Of a DNA stretch of 64,000 nucleotides, positions 1-10,690 are shown in pieces. The first letter of the stretch is position 1. Each line of letters opens with the position of its first letter. The translations under genes were made by a program, and so were the position numbers. The stretch spans positions 43,382,036 to 43,446,035 of the forward strand of contig NC_030820.1 in assembly GCF_001704415.2 (NCBI RefSeq), given 5' to 3'. The notes beneath the pieces were generated by a model. That model saw only the letters and a program-made list of their open reading frames with translations. It ran no database searches and was not told the origin of the DNA. The stretch comes from Capra hircus. Lineage: Eukaryota > Chordata > Mammalia > Artiodactyla > Bovidae.

Positions 1-777
1 ATATCCATCTGTTACTCCTCAAACGTACTCAGTGATGTGAGAGGGGGAAGAATGCTTGTTTGAGAACTGGGCTGTGTCCATACTAATGAAGGAAAGGAAG
101 CCTGTCTGCTTCCGTCCTCCCCCCACCTCATAAGCTGTTGGTGTAAACTAGTTGGTGGGCTCCGTTCCCATTTAAAGGCAGGAAGCACTTCATAGGCATT
201 TGAGCAACAAGGCAATAATTTTCATTTTAAGCTATTATGGAAATAAAATATTAATACGAAGCCCATTAACAAAAGACGGAGTGGATTCTAGAGATCATTA
301 AGAGCAGGCAATTAAAGTGACCTCCCTTGGAGGTGCTTCAAAAATCCATAACTAGTTACTTAGTCAACGTTTCAATTAAATGGGTTAGAATTCTAAACTT
401 CTCCAAAAGTTTCAGATTCAGATTTTCCAAAATGGAAGCCTGAATATATAAAATTAAAATATTATACAATGTAGAAAATACACATATTGGTCAGATTTTC
501 CTGGCTGTGAACTTATTTAAATTTGTTTTTTGTTTTTTAAATATTATCTTTAATGAAACTTTCAAAATGGATGAATCCTTTTCCCCTGAGAAATCACTTG
601 AAAGAGAATTGTGGCAAATGACATTTGAAAATTTTAAATTATATCACACTGAAAGTCAGAATTTTTTTCCTAAATTACTTTAGGTAAAAGACAGACTTGT
701 GGGATTTTAAGTAATTTACATCATTTGAATGTCATTTAAATTTATAGACAGTGAAGTCCACTCTTCTTTTGTGTATA
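1..777. other. non-genic DNA, no repeat recognised
   Basis: AT-rich single-copy-looking sequence. No open frame of note, no SINE or LINE signature. Nothing further can be supported here. Confidence 0.5.
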
Positions 778-985
778 GTTTTATACTGTCTGACAGATGT
801 ATAGAGTTGTGCAGTCATTATTGTAATCATGATACAAGAGTCCCCCTGGCCTCACTTAGATAAACCTCCTAGGAGTGACATTTGTAGTCAACCCTCTGCC
901 CATGTGTCCCTATAACTGTATGTTTTCTAGAATGACACACAAGTAGAATCATGCAGAATGAAGCCTTTGGATATTTGAGGGGCGG
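778..985 (-). repeat. old L1 LINE fragment (antisense)
   Basis: The stretch reads like the reverse complement of an ancient mammalian L1 3' region. It has a tract resembling 'tgtatagagttgtgcagtca' and later 'agaatcatgcagaatgaagc', the same order seen in other antisense L1 copies in this window (near 23.1 kb and 40.9 kb). It is strongly diverged, so the subfamily is not called. Confidence 0.45.
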
Positions 986-1609
986 GATGTCACAATTTTC
1001 TTCAAGTTAATATCTTACTCCACAAAGTCAAACACAGAAGACTTAAAGAGAATTGTTTAGACACCCTTTGATATTATAGTTTCTATGTGTATTACATCTC
1101 TATCTATTGGACTCTCCCCAGACAAGGCTAGAATTTTTACTTTCCAAAGTCATACGTATTTTAAAGATTTAAGCAGTGGAAAATACTCCTTTACTCTAAC
1201 ACAGATATTTACTATGTCTGTTGCTTTTCCTTCATTTCAAAATCATGAAGATTCCTCCTGAAGCTGTTTGCCTTCAGCCAATTTTCAGATTTTTTTAAAG
1301 AGCTCTTCTGCAGGAGATAAGCAGTGTTAGATATGTTCTACCTGAAACTGTATTCTGCCCAGGGGTCACCCGCATCACATGCATCACCTTTCCTATGTCT
1401 CACGCCACAGCAGGCTTTTCCCTTTGCATTCTCTTATGACAACATTTCCAAACTTCCTCCTTGAGAGTCCTGTTCCATGGCTTTCTTTCCCTCATCTAAG
1501 TTCTAGTATCACACACATCAGTAATTCCTTTTGTTTTAACAATACATGTTTCTCAACCATAACTGTTCCTTTTCCTTCTAAATGACACTGCAAAACAAAA
1601 AAAATCTAG
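986..1609. other. non-genic DNA
   Basis: Unique-looking AT-rich sequence. A 68-codon open frame (1379-1585) has no recognisable domain and no coding signature. Confidence 0.4.
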
Positions 1610-1883
1610 AGAGTGTCTCTGCTTCCATTCTTGTGCCCTCTCAAATCTCTTAAACACACTAGCACCCCTATAATATTTCTTAATTTGAAATTTACCCAAG
1701 CCTTCTCATTCTTAAAAACTTTCAAAGGCTCTGTCCTGACTACAGAATAAAATACAAAGCCTTAGCGTATATTTTATTACATCTTATAAATATATCATCA
1801 TTCCATTGCCTTCACTAGGCAGTATGTTTCTTGAAGTCAGGGCTTGTATTTCATTTTACTTTTTGGGAATATCCTTCATCTAG
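1610..1883 (+). repeat. L2 LINE 3' relic
   Basis: The order of motifs follows the 3' part of mammalian L2: a segment on cutting a short 'aataaaatacaaagccttag' then 'ggcagtatgtttcttgaagt' and 'cagggcttgtatttcatttt'. This matches the well-known L2 tail that speaks of transcript-end sequences shared by thousands of copies. It is old and interrupted at its right edge by a Bov-tA insertion. Confidence 0.5.
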
Positions 1884-1884
1884 T

Positions 1885-2097
1885 GGGCTTCTCAGATGGT
1901 GCAGTGGTAAACAATCTGCCTGCAAATGCAGAAGACACAGGAGATGTGAGTTTGATGCCTGGATCGGGAAGATCCCCTGGAGTAGGTAATGGCAATCCAC
2001 TCTGGTATTCTTGCCTAGAAAATCCCGTGGACAGAGGAGCAGGGCAAGGTATAGTCCATGGGGTCCCAAAGAGTTGGCCATGAATGAGGGACTGAAC
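1885..2097 (+). mobile_element. Bov-tA SINE
   Basis: Starts with the tRNA-Glu-derived head 'gggcttctcagatggtgcag', continues through 'gatcccctggagtaggtaat' and ends in the body 'agtccatggggtcccaaaga'. This is a complete-length ruminant Bov-tA with about 15-20 percent divergence. The head holds remnants of the RNA polymerase III A and B boxes. Short open frames on both strands here are shadows of the SINE. Confidence 0.93.
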
Positions 2098-3350
2098 TCT
2101 GTACTGCATACTAACATCTAGCATAATGTAGATATTAGTATTTTCTGAGCTGAAAATCTTGTCTTTTTCCTAAGTTTTACCAATAATACAAGTACATCTC
2201 CTTATTGCAATCAATGCATCTTATTTTTCAACCCCACTGTTTTTGTCCACTTACATGTTTAGGTACCTTAATAAGCTCTAAGCTGTCTTAATACAGAAAG
2301 TTCCCCTTTATTTCACTGCACTTTGCCTAGTAGTTAGGGTCTTCCCTTGTAACTAATTGATAACCAGTACATATCCTGTAATTGTATGATGAAATAAAAG
2401 GAAATATTCAATGGTAAATTTCTTTGGATATTATAAAGTTTCCTTCCTTATTTCATTCATGCTTATATTATTATATGAGATATTTTTACATGGAAAGTGT
2501 TTTCCTTGGTAGCATAATATGAGTGATTATCTGTTTCTTTTAAAATCACAATTAAAAAGGCCGCAATGGGACATATGTGACATATTCCAGACATATTCTC
2601 CAATCTGCTGGTTTTTCAAAGTCAAAAATCTATATCTTTTAGATAACAAAGTGAAAAATTTTAAACTATACCTGTTGAAACATAACTAAGCAATCTCCAA
2701 GGCTATACATTCAACAGCTAACATAACAATCTTTAAATAAATAAATATGCCTTAACAGACATTCCCAGATTCTTTCTAATTATATTTTCTAAAAATAAAG
2801 TGATCTGAAAGTATATTTTTTGAAATATTATTAAATAAAGAAAAAGTCTGTAAGAACTTTAATTGTGCTTTGATTGAAGATTAATTTTCCTTTTTGATCA
2901 TTGATGTCTCTACTCATCTTGACACTCACTTTGTGTCAACATGTGGTTCGCCTCTGCCCAGGGACACAGTGCTTCCTGCCCTGAGGTCTTTCCTGGGTGC
3001 TCTGATTGCTGATGGAGCCTGGAGGGGAAGCAGAAGAAACAGAAAGCAAACAAGCACTTTGAGTAGATGGACCTTTGAGTGATCAAAGTACTCTCAGTTC
3101 TCATTAGGCTCAAAGGAAGAGTTCAGCATCAGCCCAGTTTTGGCCAACAACTTAAAGTAAAAGGGTGTGGCAGGAAGGGTTGACATTTCCAGGGGCCAGA
3201 GCAGGTGATTTACTATGAGAACCAAACATGAAAAAGCCAAGAGAACAAGAACTTCATTGAGCCAGAAATTTTTCTTCCTTTTGTTCTTAATTTTCCACAG
3301 ATGTGTTGACTTGTCTTCTTTTTTCTCCTTTTGCGTCACGCTGTTACACT
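2098..3350. other. non-genic DNA, no repeat recognised
   Basis: AT-rich to 2.88 kb, then a slightly more GC-rich part (2.9-3.2 kb) with overlapping short open frames on both strands. None shows a domain. No confident mobile element. Confidence 0.4.
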
Positions 3351-3368
3351 CACACACACACACACACA
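3351..3368. repeat. (CA)9 microsatellite
   Basis: Nine uninterrupted CA dinucleotides directly preceded by 'ctgttacact'. It is not next to a SINE, unlike most other CA/GT tracts in the window. Confidence 0.95.
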
Positions 3369-3433
3369 ATAAACACATTCATTTATTATCTTATTCTTGG
3401 CTGTGTTATTAGCGACAGCCCTGGAAGTATGTA

Positions 3434-3547
3434 TTGGGTTGTCCAAAAAGTTTGTTCGGCAGTGAATACATAGCTCAATAATGTACTTGGAGAAAATGAA
3501 AAATATGTCTTTTATTTAAAATTGAATGAATTTCTTGGATAACCCAA
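3434..3547. mobile_element. mariner-type MITE
   Basis: A 114-bp element with terminal inverted repeats. The left end reads 'ttgggttgtccaaaaagttt' and the reverse complement of the right end reads 'ttgggttatccaagaaattc', agreeing at most positions. TA dinucleotides lie at 3432-3433 and just past the right end, as expected for Tc1/mariner insertion. It has no transposase and is a non-autonomous deletion derivative of the mariner family known in ruminant genomes. Confidence 0.8.
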
Positions 3548-3551
3548 TGTA

Positions 3552-4102
3552 TTAATTTTCTTCAACCCAAGGAAACAAAGTTAGATATTTTAGTTAAGTC
3601 ATAAGCCAAAAAAACAGAATTGAGAAGTAGATATCCCAGCTCTTGTAAAGGATTTGAGTGTGTTATGCTATTTATTGTAGATATGAAATTATATAATCCC
3701 AGAGCCTCCTAAAGCTGCAGTTGTTATAATTTCACACCTCCCGATGGTACTCACTTCAGGGTCCCAGGGTGCTTCTTCAGAGAGGTGTCCCCAGAACTGA
3801 CTCAAACAAAAGAGCTGGAAGGAGAGCAGCTTGACGCTTACCAAATGAGCTGGCAAACCGAGTCAATTAGCAGCCTCATTTAGGATCAGGTTTTCCACAC
3901 TCCGTACAATGAGGAGCTCAGTTTTACAGGGCAGTCTGTGCGAACCATGGAATTGGTAGTCTGCTGATTTTATTGCACTCGTCCTGGGAAGCCAGAGGAT
4001 AGGCATCTCATTTAGTGGACCTTGAACAGAGTCGGGGTGGCTCACATCCAGCTGGTACCGCTAATTTTGCTGACTGCCAAGGGACAGTGCCCTATCCTGT
4101 GT
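3552..4102. other. non-genic DNA
   Basis: Unique-looking sequence. The part from about 3.72 to 4.05 kb is richer in GC and CpG than its surroundings and holds a 60-codon antisense frame with no recognisable domain. Confidence 0.4.
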
Positions 4103-4299
4103 CAAGGGCCCCCAACCTCCAGGATCTAATGCCTGATGATCTGAGGTGGAGCTAATGTGATAATAACAGACATAAAGTGAACAATCAACGTACTGTTCTT
4201 GAATCATCTCCAAACCGTCCCCCTATCACACTCTCCATACATGGAAAAACTGTCTTCCACGATACCTGTCCCTGGTGCCAAAAAAGTTGGGGGCTGCTG
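4103..4299. mobile_element. hAT-type DNA transposon remnant
   Basis: The left end 'caagggcccccaacctcc' and the reverse complement of the right end 'cagcagcccccaactttt' form imperfect terminal inverted repeats of the CAGNGGTCCCCAACC type. Internal sequence such as 'tctaatgcctgatgatctga' and 'ttgaatcatctccaaaccgt' fits the common mammalian internally deleted hAT element of this type. A clean 8-bp target duplication is not visible, probably from age. Confidence 0.6.
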
Positions 4300-4514
4300 C
4301 TGTATGTTCATCTTAACACCTTGGAATATTCATATTAAAATCTCCCTTCCACACTCTAACAACTTCAAGTATAAGCATATCCTTTAATTCTTTGGCTCTT
4401 TGTACTCTCACTTTCACACTCCTTCTTCCATTTTTAAGTTCTATTATAGAATGATGTTAAGAGAATTTTTGAAAAAGTGATCGTATTATGATCAGAAAGA
4501 AGTACATTTATTTA

Positions 4515-4650
4515 AAGATACTGATGTCCCAGGCATTATGCTAACCCTGTGTATAATTTGGGACATTGTGTGAAGTGGGTGTTACTATTGCCTGCATTTT
4601 AATAATGAGGAAATAGAGACATAAAATTATTCACTGGTCCAAGTTTTAAA
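4515..4650 (+). repeat. MIR SINE relic
   Basis: The order 'cccaggcattatgctaaccc', a short gap, 'gttactattgcctgcatttt' and 'aatgaggaaatagagacata' follows the conserved MIR core (variable cell-count line, then the 'attttacagatgaggaaact'-like block). It is an ancient insertion shared by all mammals if correctly assigned. Confidence 0.65.
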
Positions 4651-4864
4651 AAACACAAAAGAGATAAAACTGTTAACCAGGTCCTTTGTGATCTATCCCT
4701 GCTAAACTCTTCAGCCTTGTCTGGAATGGTCTCCCACCTACATTTTAACAGTATGACCTGCCATGATGCAAAAACAAATATACACTATGCAGGAAGGTCA
4801 CTGAGATTATTTCATCAAGAGATGTCTAGGGGATATTAACTGTATGTCATTTAAAATGGGTCAA

Positions 4865-5001
4865 GGGACTGCCCTGGTGGTCCAATGGTTAGGACTCCAT
4901 GCTTCCAATGCCCGGAAGGAACTAAGATCCCTGGTCAAGGAACTAAGATCCCTCATGTCAGGCAGCTAGAAAGTTTAAAAAATAAATAAATAAAATAAAA
5001 A
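4865..5001 (+). mobile_element. CHR-2 SINE
   Basis: Head 'gggactgccctggtggtcca' followed by 'atggttaggactcc' is the tRNA-derived start of the cetartiodactyl CHR-2 family, and the element ends in an A-rich 'aaataaataaataaaataaa' tail. It carries an internal 21-bp tandem duplication at 4916-4953 (unit beginning 'aaggaactaagatccct'). Confidence 0.85.
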
Positions 5002-5190
5002 TTGGGTCTTTAAAAAATTTTTTTAAATTAAATGGGCCAAATGTCTTGGATATACTCTGATTTAGTCAATTATTTTATATTGATAAATGTAAGAGTATCA
5101 CAAGAACTTTTGGTCTGTCACATGAGACCTTGGTCTTTTTGAGTCTCATTTTTATTTAAAGTCTCAAGCTCAGTAACTATCCACTGTCCT

Positions 5191-5418
5191 GTGTGTGTGT
5201 GTGTGTATACATGTGCTCAGTCGTGTCTGACTCTTTGTGACCCCATCGACTGTAGCCTGCCAGGCTCCACTGTCCATGGAGTTCTCCAGGCAAGGATACT
5301 GGAGTGGGTTGCCCTGCCTTTCTCCAGGGAAACTTCCTGACCCAGGGATTGAACCCGTGTCTCTTATGTCTCCTGCATTGGCCAGTGGGTTCTTTATCAC
5401 TAGCATCACCTGGGAAGC
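5191..5418 (-). mobile_element. Bov-tA SINE with (GT)8 tail
   Basis: The reverse-strand SINE begins at its right edge with 'gcttcccaggtgatgctagt' and runs left to 'agagtcagacacgactgagc', then into a (GT)8 tract (5191-5206) that is the decayed 3' tail. Both overlapping open frames here are SINE shadows. Confidence 0.92.
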
Positions 5419-6663
5419 ACTTACCAGGATTTTATTTGTTTTCCTGAGACTAATATTACTGTCTGTATGAATAACTATGCTCAGTATCTTTGCCTCCACT
5501 TTCCAATCCCACACCCTGTTCATTAAATGTTCACTTCAGATTCCAATTAGATTTCTGTCTTTTTTTTTTTTTTTAACAAATCTCTTTCACCACTAGAAAA
5601 CACACAAGTGTAAAAACACATAACAAATTCAAAACAAAATAGAACAAAAGGAGTAGAATTGGAATTTGGACTCCTGTTATAGGATGTCAGATATCAAACT
5701 CACAATCCATAAACCATATAGCTAATTTTAAACCATATGGATTTGAAATAATTAAACTGCTAAAATGCCAGCAAGAAATAAGATTGTAGGCCTATGTTCA
5801 AGCCTCTATTAACAAAAGATCTAATTATTTAACAAATGCATGGAAATAAATAAGATAATAAATGAGATATTTTTCAGGATAATTAATGGACAAGTAATGA
5901 CACATACATTATGTTCCCAAATTATGTAAAAAAATTTAAATGTGAAATATATGTTTTGTCTGCTTTAGACATTAATATATAGATAGCTTCAGGACATATA
6001 TCTTCAGGTCTTTCTGAATAGTGTAAAGCTACCTCCCGTGATAGAACAAAGTTGCTATTATGCATGTATATTTTATACACACATGCAACAAAATGTATAA
6101 ATATGTATATTCAAAGCTGCTTGCTTTCTCTGGAGGATGCAGCAAAAGGCAACAAAGTCACGATGCCCTCCTGATTCTGAATTTCCCATCATTCCACAGT
6201 GCATCTGTCCATCTGACAATGAGCCAGCATTCCTGCTTCAGTGGCCAGGTGGTCAGGGTTACCCACAAAATTAGAGTACTAAACGGAAGGAAGTGACAGT
6301 AAGCATGATAGTAACTCAGATCCTTCTTAAGAGCATGAGGTTTCTCTCATCTTTGTTTCCTGTTAAATATGTGGTTTGGACATTTTGAGGAAGAGATCTA
6401 ATTTCAAAGTTGTCTAAATATGTTTAGTGACAAATATTGTGTTGTTTGAAAGCTCATCACTCTGAGTGACATATGTCTTGTGCACTACTTACTGGTAAGC
6501 CCAGAGCTTTATTCTCTAACAATTTTCTTTCTGCAGGAAATATTTTGCTGTTTCTGAATAACTAGCAAAGTTATATACTATGGAAGCTATGTACTAGAGA
6601 AATGGCATGTTCTAGAAACTATATCACAAGTTTTGGCTCTGAGAATTTATGCAAAGTTAATGA
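5419..6663. other. non-genic DNA
   Basis: AT-rich. A run of T at about 5563-5575 is the only landmark. The 78-codon frame at 6060-6296 has no domain. No repeat recognised with confidence. Confidence 0.4.
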
Positions 6664-6695
6664 CTGACATAAAACAGATAAGTAATAAGGATTTA

Positions 6696-7329
6696 AAAAA
6701 ATTTTTTTAATTTGTTTACTTAGTTTTGGTTCTGCTGTGTCTTGGAGAAGGCAATGGCAACCCACTCCAGTACTCTTGCCTGGAAAATTCCATGTGCGGA
6801 GGAGCCTGGTAGGCTGCAGTCCGTGGGGTTGTGAAGAGTCAGACACGACTGAGTGACTTCACTTTCACTTTTCACTTTCATGCATTGGAGAAGTAAATGG
6901 CAGCCCACTCCAGTGTTCTTGCCTGGAGAATTCCAGGGCTGGGGGAGCCTGGTAGCCTGCCATCTATGGGGTCGCACAGAGTCGGACACGACTGAAGCGA
7001 TGCAGCAGCAGCAGCAGCAGCTGCTATGTCTTTGTTGTTGTAGATTCTCTCTAGCTGTAGCAAGTGAAAGCTACTCTCTAGTTGTGGTGCATGGGCTTCT
7101 CCTTGAGGTGGCTTCTCTTGTTGTGGAGCACAGGCTATGTGGGCTTCAGTAGATGCAGTATATGAGCTCAGTAGTTGTGGCTCGTGGGCTCTAAAATGTA
7201 GGCTCAGTAGCTGAGGCATAAGGGCTTAGTTGCCCCTGGGGAATGAGGAATTTTCCCGGACCAGGGATTGAACCCGTGTCCCCTACATTGGCAGGCAGAT
7301 TCTTAACCACTGGACTGCCAGGGAAGCCC
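6696..7329 (-). mobile_element. CHR-1-type SINE, long form, interrupted
   Basis: The right edge 'ttcttaaccactggactgcc' followed by 'agggaagccc' is the reverse complement of the tRNA-derived head, and the body holds the diagnostic repeated phrase of this family ('gggcttcagtagatgcagta', 'gctcagtagttgtggctcgt', 'ggctcagtagctgaggcata'). Its T-rich left edge is the reversed A tail. A BOV-A2 sits inside it. Flanking 15-bp target copies fix both ends. Confidence 0.85.
6744..7020 (+). mobile_element. BOV-A2 SINE inside CHR-1
   Basis: Full two-part BOV-A2: first unit from 'ggagaaggcaatggcaaccc', linker 'cttcactttcacttttcact', second unit from 'ggagaagtaaatggcagccc', and a terminal (CAG)n tail. Target copies 'ctgctgtgtctt' (6732-6743) and 'ctgctatgtctt' (7021-7032) differ at one base. 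It is the youngest layer of a three-level nest. Confidence 0.95.
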
Positions 7330-7506
7330 AGTAACAAGGATTTACAGTGTAGCACAGGAAACTATATTCAATATCATGTAATAACCTATAATGAAAAATA
7401 ATCTGAAAAAAGTATATCTAGTGAACTTCTATTGCCTTCTCCGAGTGAACCACTACATATAAGTAAATTATTTTCATGAATTTTGTAAGCATTTATAACC
7501 AAATCA

Positions 7507-7779
7507 GAGAAAGAATGACAACCCACTCCAGTACTCTTGCCTGGACAATCCCATGGACAGAGGAGCCTGGTGGGCTGCAGTCCATGGGGTCGCATAGAGT
7601 CAGACATGACTGAGTGACTTCACTTTCACTTTTCACTTTCATGCATTAGAGAAGGAAATGGCAACCCACTCCATTGTTCTTGCCTGGAGAATCCCAGGGA
7701 CAGGGGAGCCTGGTGGGCTGCTGTCTATGGAGTCGCACAGAGTTGGGCATGACTGAAGTGACTTAGCAATAGCAGCAGC
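7507..7779 (+). mobile_element. BOV-A2 SINE
   Basis: Two units joined by 'cttcactttcacttttcact' with a short CAG-rich end. Target copies 'ataaccaaatca' (7495-7506) and 'ataaccaaatta' (7780-7791) match at 11 of 12 bases. Same orientation as the copy 500 bp upstream. Confidence 0.95.
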
Positions 7780-7799
7780 ATAACCAAATTATTGAATGT

Positions 7800-8130
7800 G
7801 AGGAAGGGACTGTGGGGACCCACGGTTTGTAGCCAACTCAGAAGTGTGGGTACCTGGAGACCAGCATCTAAAGTGGGGACAACTTTATGGGCCCTTAATC
7901 AGTGAGGTCTGCACTGACTCTGGGTGGTCGGTGTCAGAAATGAATTAAAATGTAGGGACACACCACTGGCATCTGCAGAGAATGGGAGCACTAGTTGAAG
8001 TGGAGAAGCCACACAATTGGTGACAGAAGTGTTGCAAGTAGAGAAAATTGTTCGTTATCAGGAAAGTGAATTTTCTAACCTTCGGTTTATACAGAGCTGC
8101 CCAGCAAGGCTGGTTAGACTCCTTAAGAGG
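7800..8130 (+). mobile_element. ERVL-type LTR end with primer-binding site (old relic)
   Basis: The stretch 'gactctgggtggtcggtgtc', 'gaattaaaatgtagggacac' resembles the 3' part of ERVL-class LTRs. It is followed at about 8021 by 'tggtgacagaagtgttgc', close to the primer-binding site complementary to tRNA-Leu that ERVL elements use. This would place the LTR/internal junction near 8020. No gag or pol frame follows; an L2 relic begins near 8.2 kb, so only a short broken piece remains. Class assignment is from memory and not certain. Confidence 0.5.
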
Positions 8131-8224
8131 AGCTGTTGTGGGACTTGACCCGGCAGCCTCACTGTGGCGCACAGGGGTCCCTACCTGGGCCTAGACTCTC
8201 TCTGCACCCCTAACTCAGCGTCCT

Positions 8225-8700
8225 TCACACCCCATTGCCTTCTCTGCACCCCATCTAGACTGCCTGGACTCTCTGCTTTTCTTCCAAACCTTCAGCCTTG
8301 GAGCCGCTGCCTGGAGTGCCCTCTGCTTGGAATTCTCCTCCCCTGGCCATGTCAGTGCTCATTCTATTGCTTCCTTCAGGGTTGGTGGAAACTCCACCTC
8401 CATGGAGAACACTTGACATCCATGGAGAACACTCTCCCTCCCTCTCGAACAGCTCCTCTGCCTCCCCTTTCAATTGCTGTCATCTTTCCCACTTCATTTT
8501 CCTCCACTGGACTTATGGAAACCTGAATGCACATTTTGTGTCTATTGTTTGCATAATTATTCCTCCTCTACCCCCCTCAACTTGCTACATGCATGATGCC
8601 TTGGAGGTCAGACATTCTGGGTTTGCAATGCTCTTTCTGTAGATCTCCTGCACATAGCCTGCCACCTTCTGGGCTCTCAAAACTATGTATTAAAGGAGTA
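8225..8700 (+). repeat. L2 LINE 3' relic
   Basis: Phrases such as 'ctggagtgccctctgcttgg' followed by 'aattctcctcccctggccat', then 'ttgcttccttcagggttggt' and 'tcatttt' plus a later 'tcttt' segment follow the L2 3' region order. The overlapping 114- to 120-codon frames here are produced by this C-rich, stop-poor relic and are not evidence of a gene. Confidence 0.6.
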
Positions 8701-9028
8701 AACTGCAGGCAAGTAGAAAACTCAAAACACATCCATTGTGTGGTGTGTATTTTCCTAAAATATTTAAATGATCAACATCAGAAAACTTGGCAAACAGTGC
8801 TTCTGTCATTGCTTTTCTCATGGTGAGATGCTTATTTGAAGTCTGTGAAAAGTACAGCAAGTCAACCCTCTGAGAACATCAGTTGGTTTATCCTGGGTGT
8901 CTGTTGTCCTCAGTGATACTACGTTGAATTCAACCATGAATTTGAAAGAACACTAAGTCGTAGTCTATAACAGAGCATTCTGTTGTTGTTATATCTATTA
9001 AGATGATTTTTAAATTGAATCAGTCTAT
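8701..9028. other. non-genic DNA
   Basis: Short AT-rich stretch with no repeat or gene recognised. Confidence 0.4.
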
Positions 9029-9425
9029 TATTGTTGTTCAGTAGCTAAGTCATGTCTGACTCTTTGCAATCCCATGGACTTCAGCACACCAGGCTTCCCT
9101 GTTCTTCAGTATCTCCTGGAGTTTACTCAAACTCATGTCCACTGAGTTGGTGGTGCTATCCAACCATCTCATCTTCTTCTGCCTCCTTCTTCTTTTGCCT
9201 TCAATATTCCCAAGCATCAGGGTCTTTTCCAGTGAGTCAGCTCTTTGCATCAGATGGCCAAAGTATTGCAGTTTCAGCTTCAGCATCAGTTCTTCCAATG
9301 AATATTCAAGGTTTATTTCCTTTAGGATTGACTGGTTTGATCTCCTTGCAGTCCAAGTGACTCTAAAAAGAGTCTTCTCCCACACCACAATTCAAAAGCA
9401 TCAATTCTTTGGCGCTTAGCCTTCC
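9029..9425 (-). mobile_element. BovB LINE, 5'-truncated
   Basis: On the reverse strand this encodes the last part of the BovB (RTE) polyprotein relic: residues like 'LTWTARRSNQSILKEI' and 'MLKLKLQYFGHLMQRADSLE' can be read at 9050-9388. The left edge 'agtcatgtctgactctttgc' is the shared BovB/SINE 3' terminus. Only the C-terminal tail is present, without the reverse-transcriptase core. Confidence 0.92.
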
Positions 9426-9774
9426 TTATTAGTATCAAAAATAACTTTTAATTCTTCCCCTGCTCTTCAAGACTGATTTTCCCTGTAATTTCAAAGTCTC
9501 TCAACCTGCTGTGTCATTTTTAGTCCTTCCCTCTAGTTGTCTTAACCATCAGAGGTTATTCTTCAATGGAAAACAATCACTTGATAGAGATTTCTGTGAA
9601 CTGTTTTTCAGCACACTATAAATAGTCACAGCTGACTGATTCTTTTGTTTTCTTACATTTTTTATGGAACTGTAAAAAAGATCTAACACACCTAGAGATG
9701 TTATTGCTTACATTAAAAGGATATAAAATGTCTTTATGGAATCCCAGGAAATCCTGAAACTAAAATTATACTAT
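9426..9774. other. non-genic DNA
   Basis: AT-rich, nothing recognised. Confidence 0.4.
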
Positions 9775-9890
9775 TGTATTCATTCATTTACTCAACAAAT
9801 GTTTATTGTGTCTCTGACATGAGTCATGCACTGTGGTAAGTGATGATGCTCAAAGGTAGATGAGATGCAATCCAATCTATTACAAAGCAA
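9775..9890 (+). repeat. ancient interspersed repeat (MIR/L2 age)
   Basis: The run 'tcatttactcaacaaatgtt', 'tattgtgtctctgacatgag' and 'catgcactgtggtaagtgat' belongs to the very common mammalian 'tactatgtgccaggcactgt' class. I cannot assign the family by eye. Confidence 0.5.
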
Positions 9891-10513
9891 ACCATTGTCT
9901 TAATGTGGGTGGTGCTCTGTCCTAATTTTCCTTTTTTCCTGTAATGATGCAGGCAGAACAGGTTCAGAGACACAAGCCGACATTAAGTCTGCCCTTTCCT
10001 CTTTTTGAGAACCCCTCAAACAAGAGCTTACATCTCTCATATGGCCTTGTTGTAACTTTGGATTTTTTCTCTTTTTTTCCCCTGCTCATTACTGATATAC
10101 ATGTTTTCAAAGCCCCCCAAACCCTCATTTCAGCCATGTGTACTGTGTTGCACAAAGAAATCCAGTAACTCTTTCATGAGTTATTGGCCAAAGATGATTG
10201 TGTTGGATGGCTTTGACCATTAGGATAGACTTGCTACAGTACTGTGCTGAGCTCCAAGTGGTCCATTTTCATACTGGAAAATTGGAGGTTTCTAGAAGAC
10301 TATCAAATAAAATAATTTCATATGAGAAGAGCGAGCCCCATCTTAAACACAGTTTGTCCCTCAGCTCCGTAGTTGTAATCTTTCTTTATGAACCAAAGAA
10401 TTATATTCTCATTGAAAACCTGAGATAAATGGAAGGTATTGTGTTCCAAATAGTTATTCTTAAAGATACTGTCTAACAACCAACTTTCCCCCTACCCCGT
10501 ATCATATCCAAAA
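9891..10513. other. non-genic DNA
   Basis: Two frames of 74 and 76 codons (9944-10168, 10198-10428) have no domain. No repeat recognised. Confidence 0.4.
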
Positions 10514-10535
10514 TAGTGTCTTATCCTCTCTTCAA

Positions 10536-10690
10536 GTGAAAGTGAAGTCACTCAGTCATGTCTGACTCTTTGCGACCCCATGGACTGTGCAGGCTCCTCC
10601 CTCCATGGGATTTTCCAGGCAAGAATACTGGAGTGGGTTGCCATTTCCCTCTCCAGGAGATCTTTCCCGACCCAGGGATTGAACCCTGGT
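10536..10690 (-). mobile_element. Bov-tA SINE, partial, left arm of an inverted pair
   Basis: Reverse-strand Bov-tA body from 'gtcatgtctgactctttgcg' to 'gacccagggattgaaccctg'. The tRNA head is missing; it stops where the next, oppositely oriented copy begins. It shares one pair of target copies with its partner (about 10514-10535 and 10891-10911). Confidence 0.88.

Larger units (their letters stand above)
6664..7425 (+). mobile_element. L1 3' UTR fragment, split by a nested CHR-1
   Basis: Two pieces, about 6664-6695 and 7330-7425, join into a typical ruminant L1 3' end: 'aacagataagtaataaggat' then 'cagtgtagcacaggaaacta' and 'aataacctataatgaaaaat'. The 15-bp target copies 'agtaataaggattta' (6681-6695) and 'agtaacaaggattta' (7330-7344), with one mismatch, flank the CHR-1 that interrupts it. 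Confidence 0.75.

Noticed and set aside
3863..4045. Possible exon in the GC-richer block near 3.9 kb
   Set aside because: Only 60 codons, no convincing acceptor and donor pair, no recognised protein.
8164..8642. Overlapping 114- to 120-codon frames
   Set aside because: They fall on an L2 relic whose C-rich sequence lacks stops; no domain.
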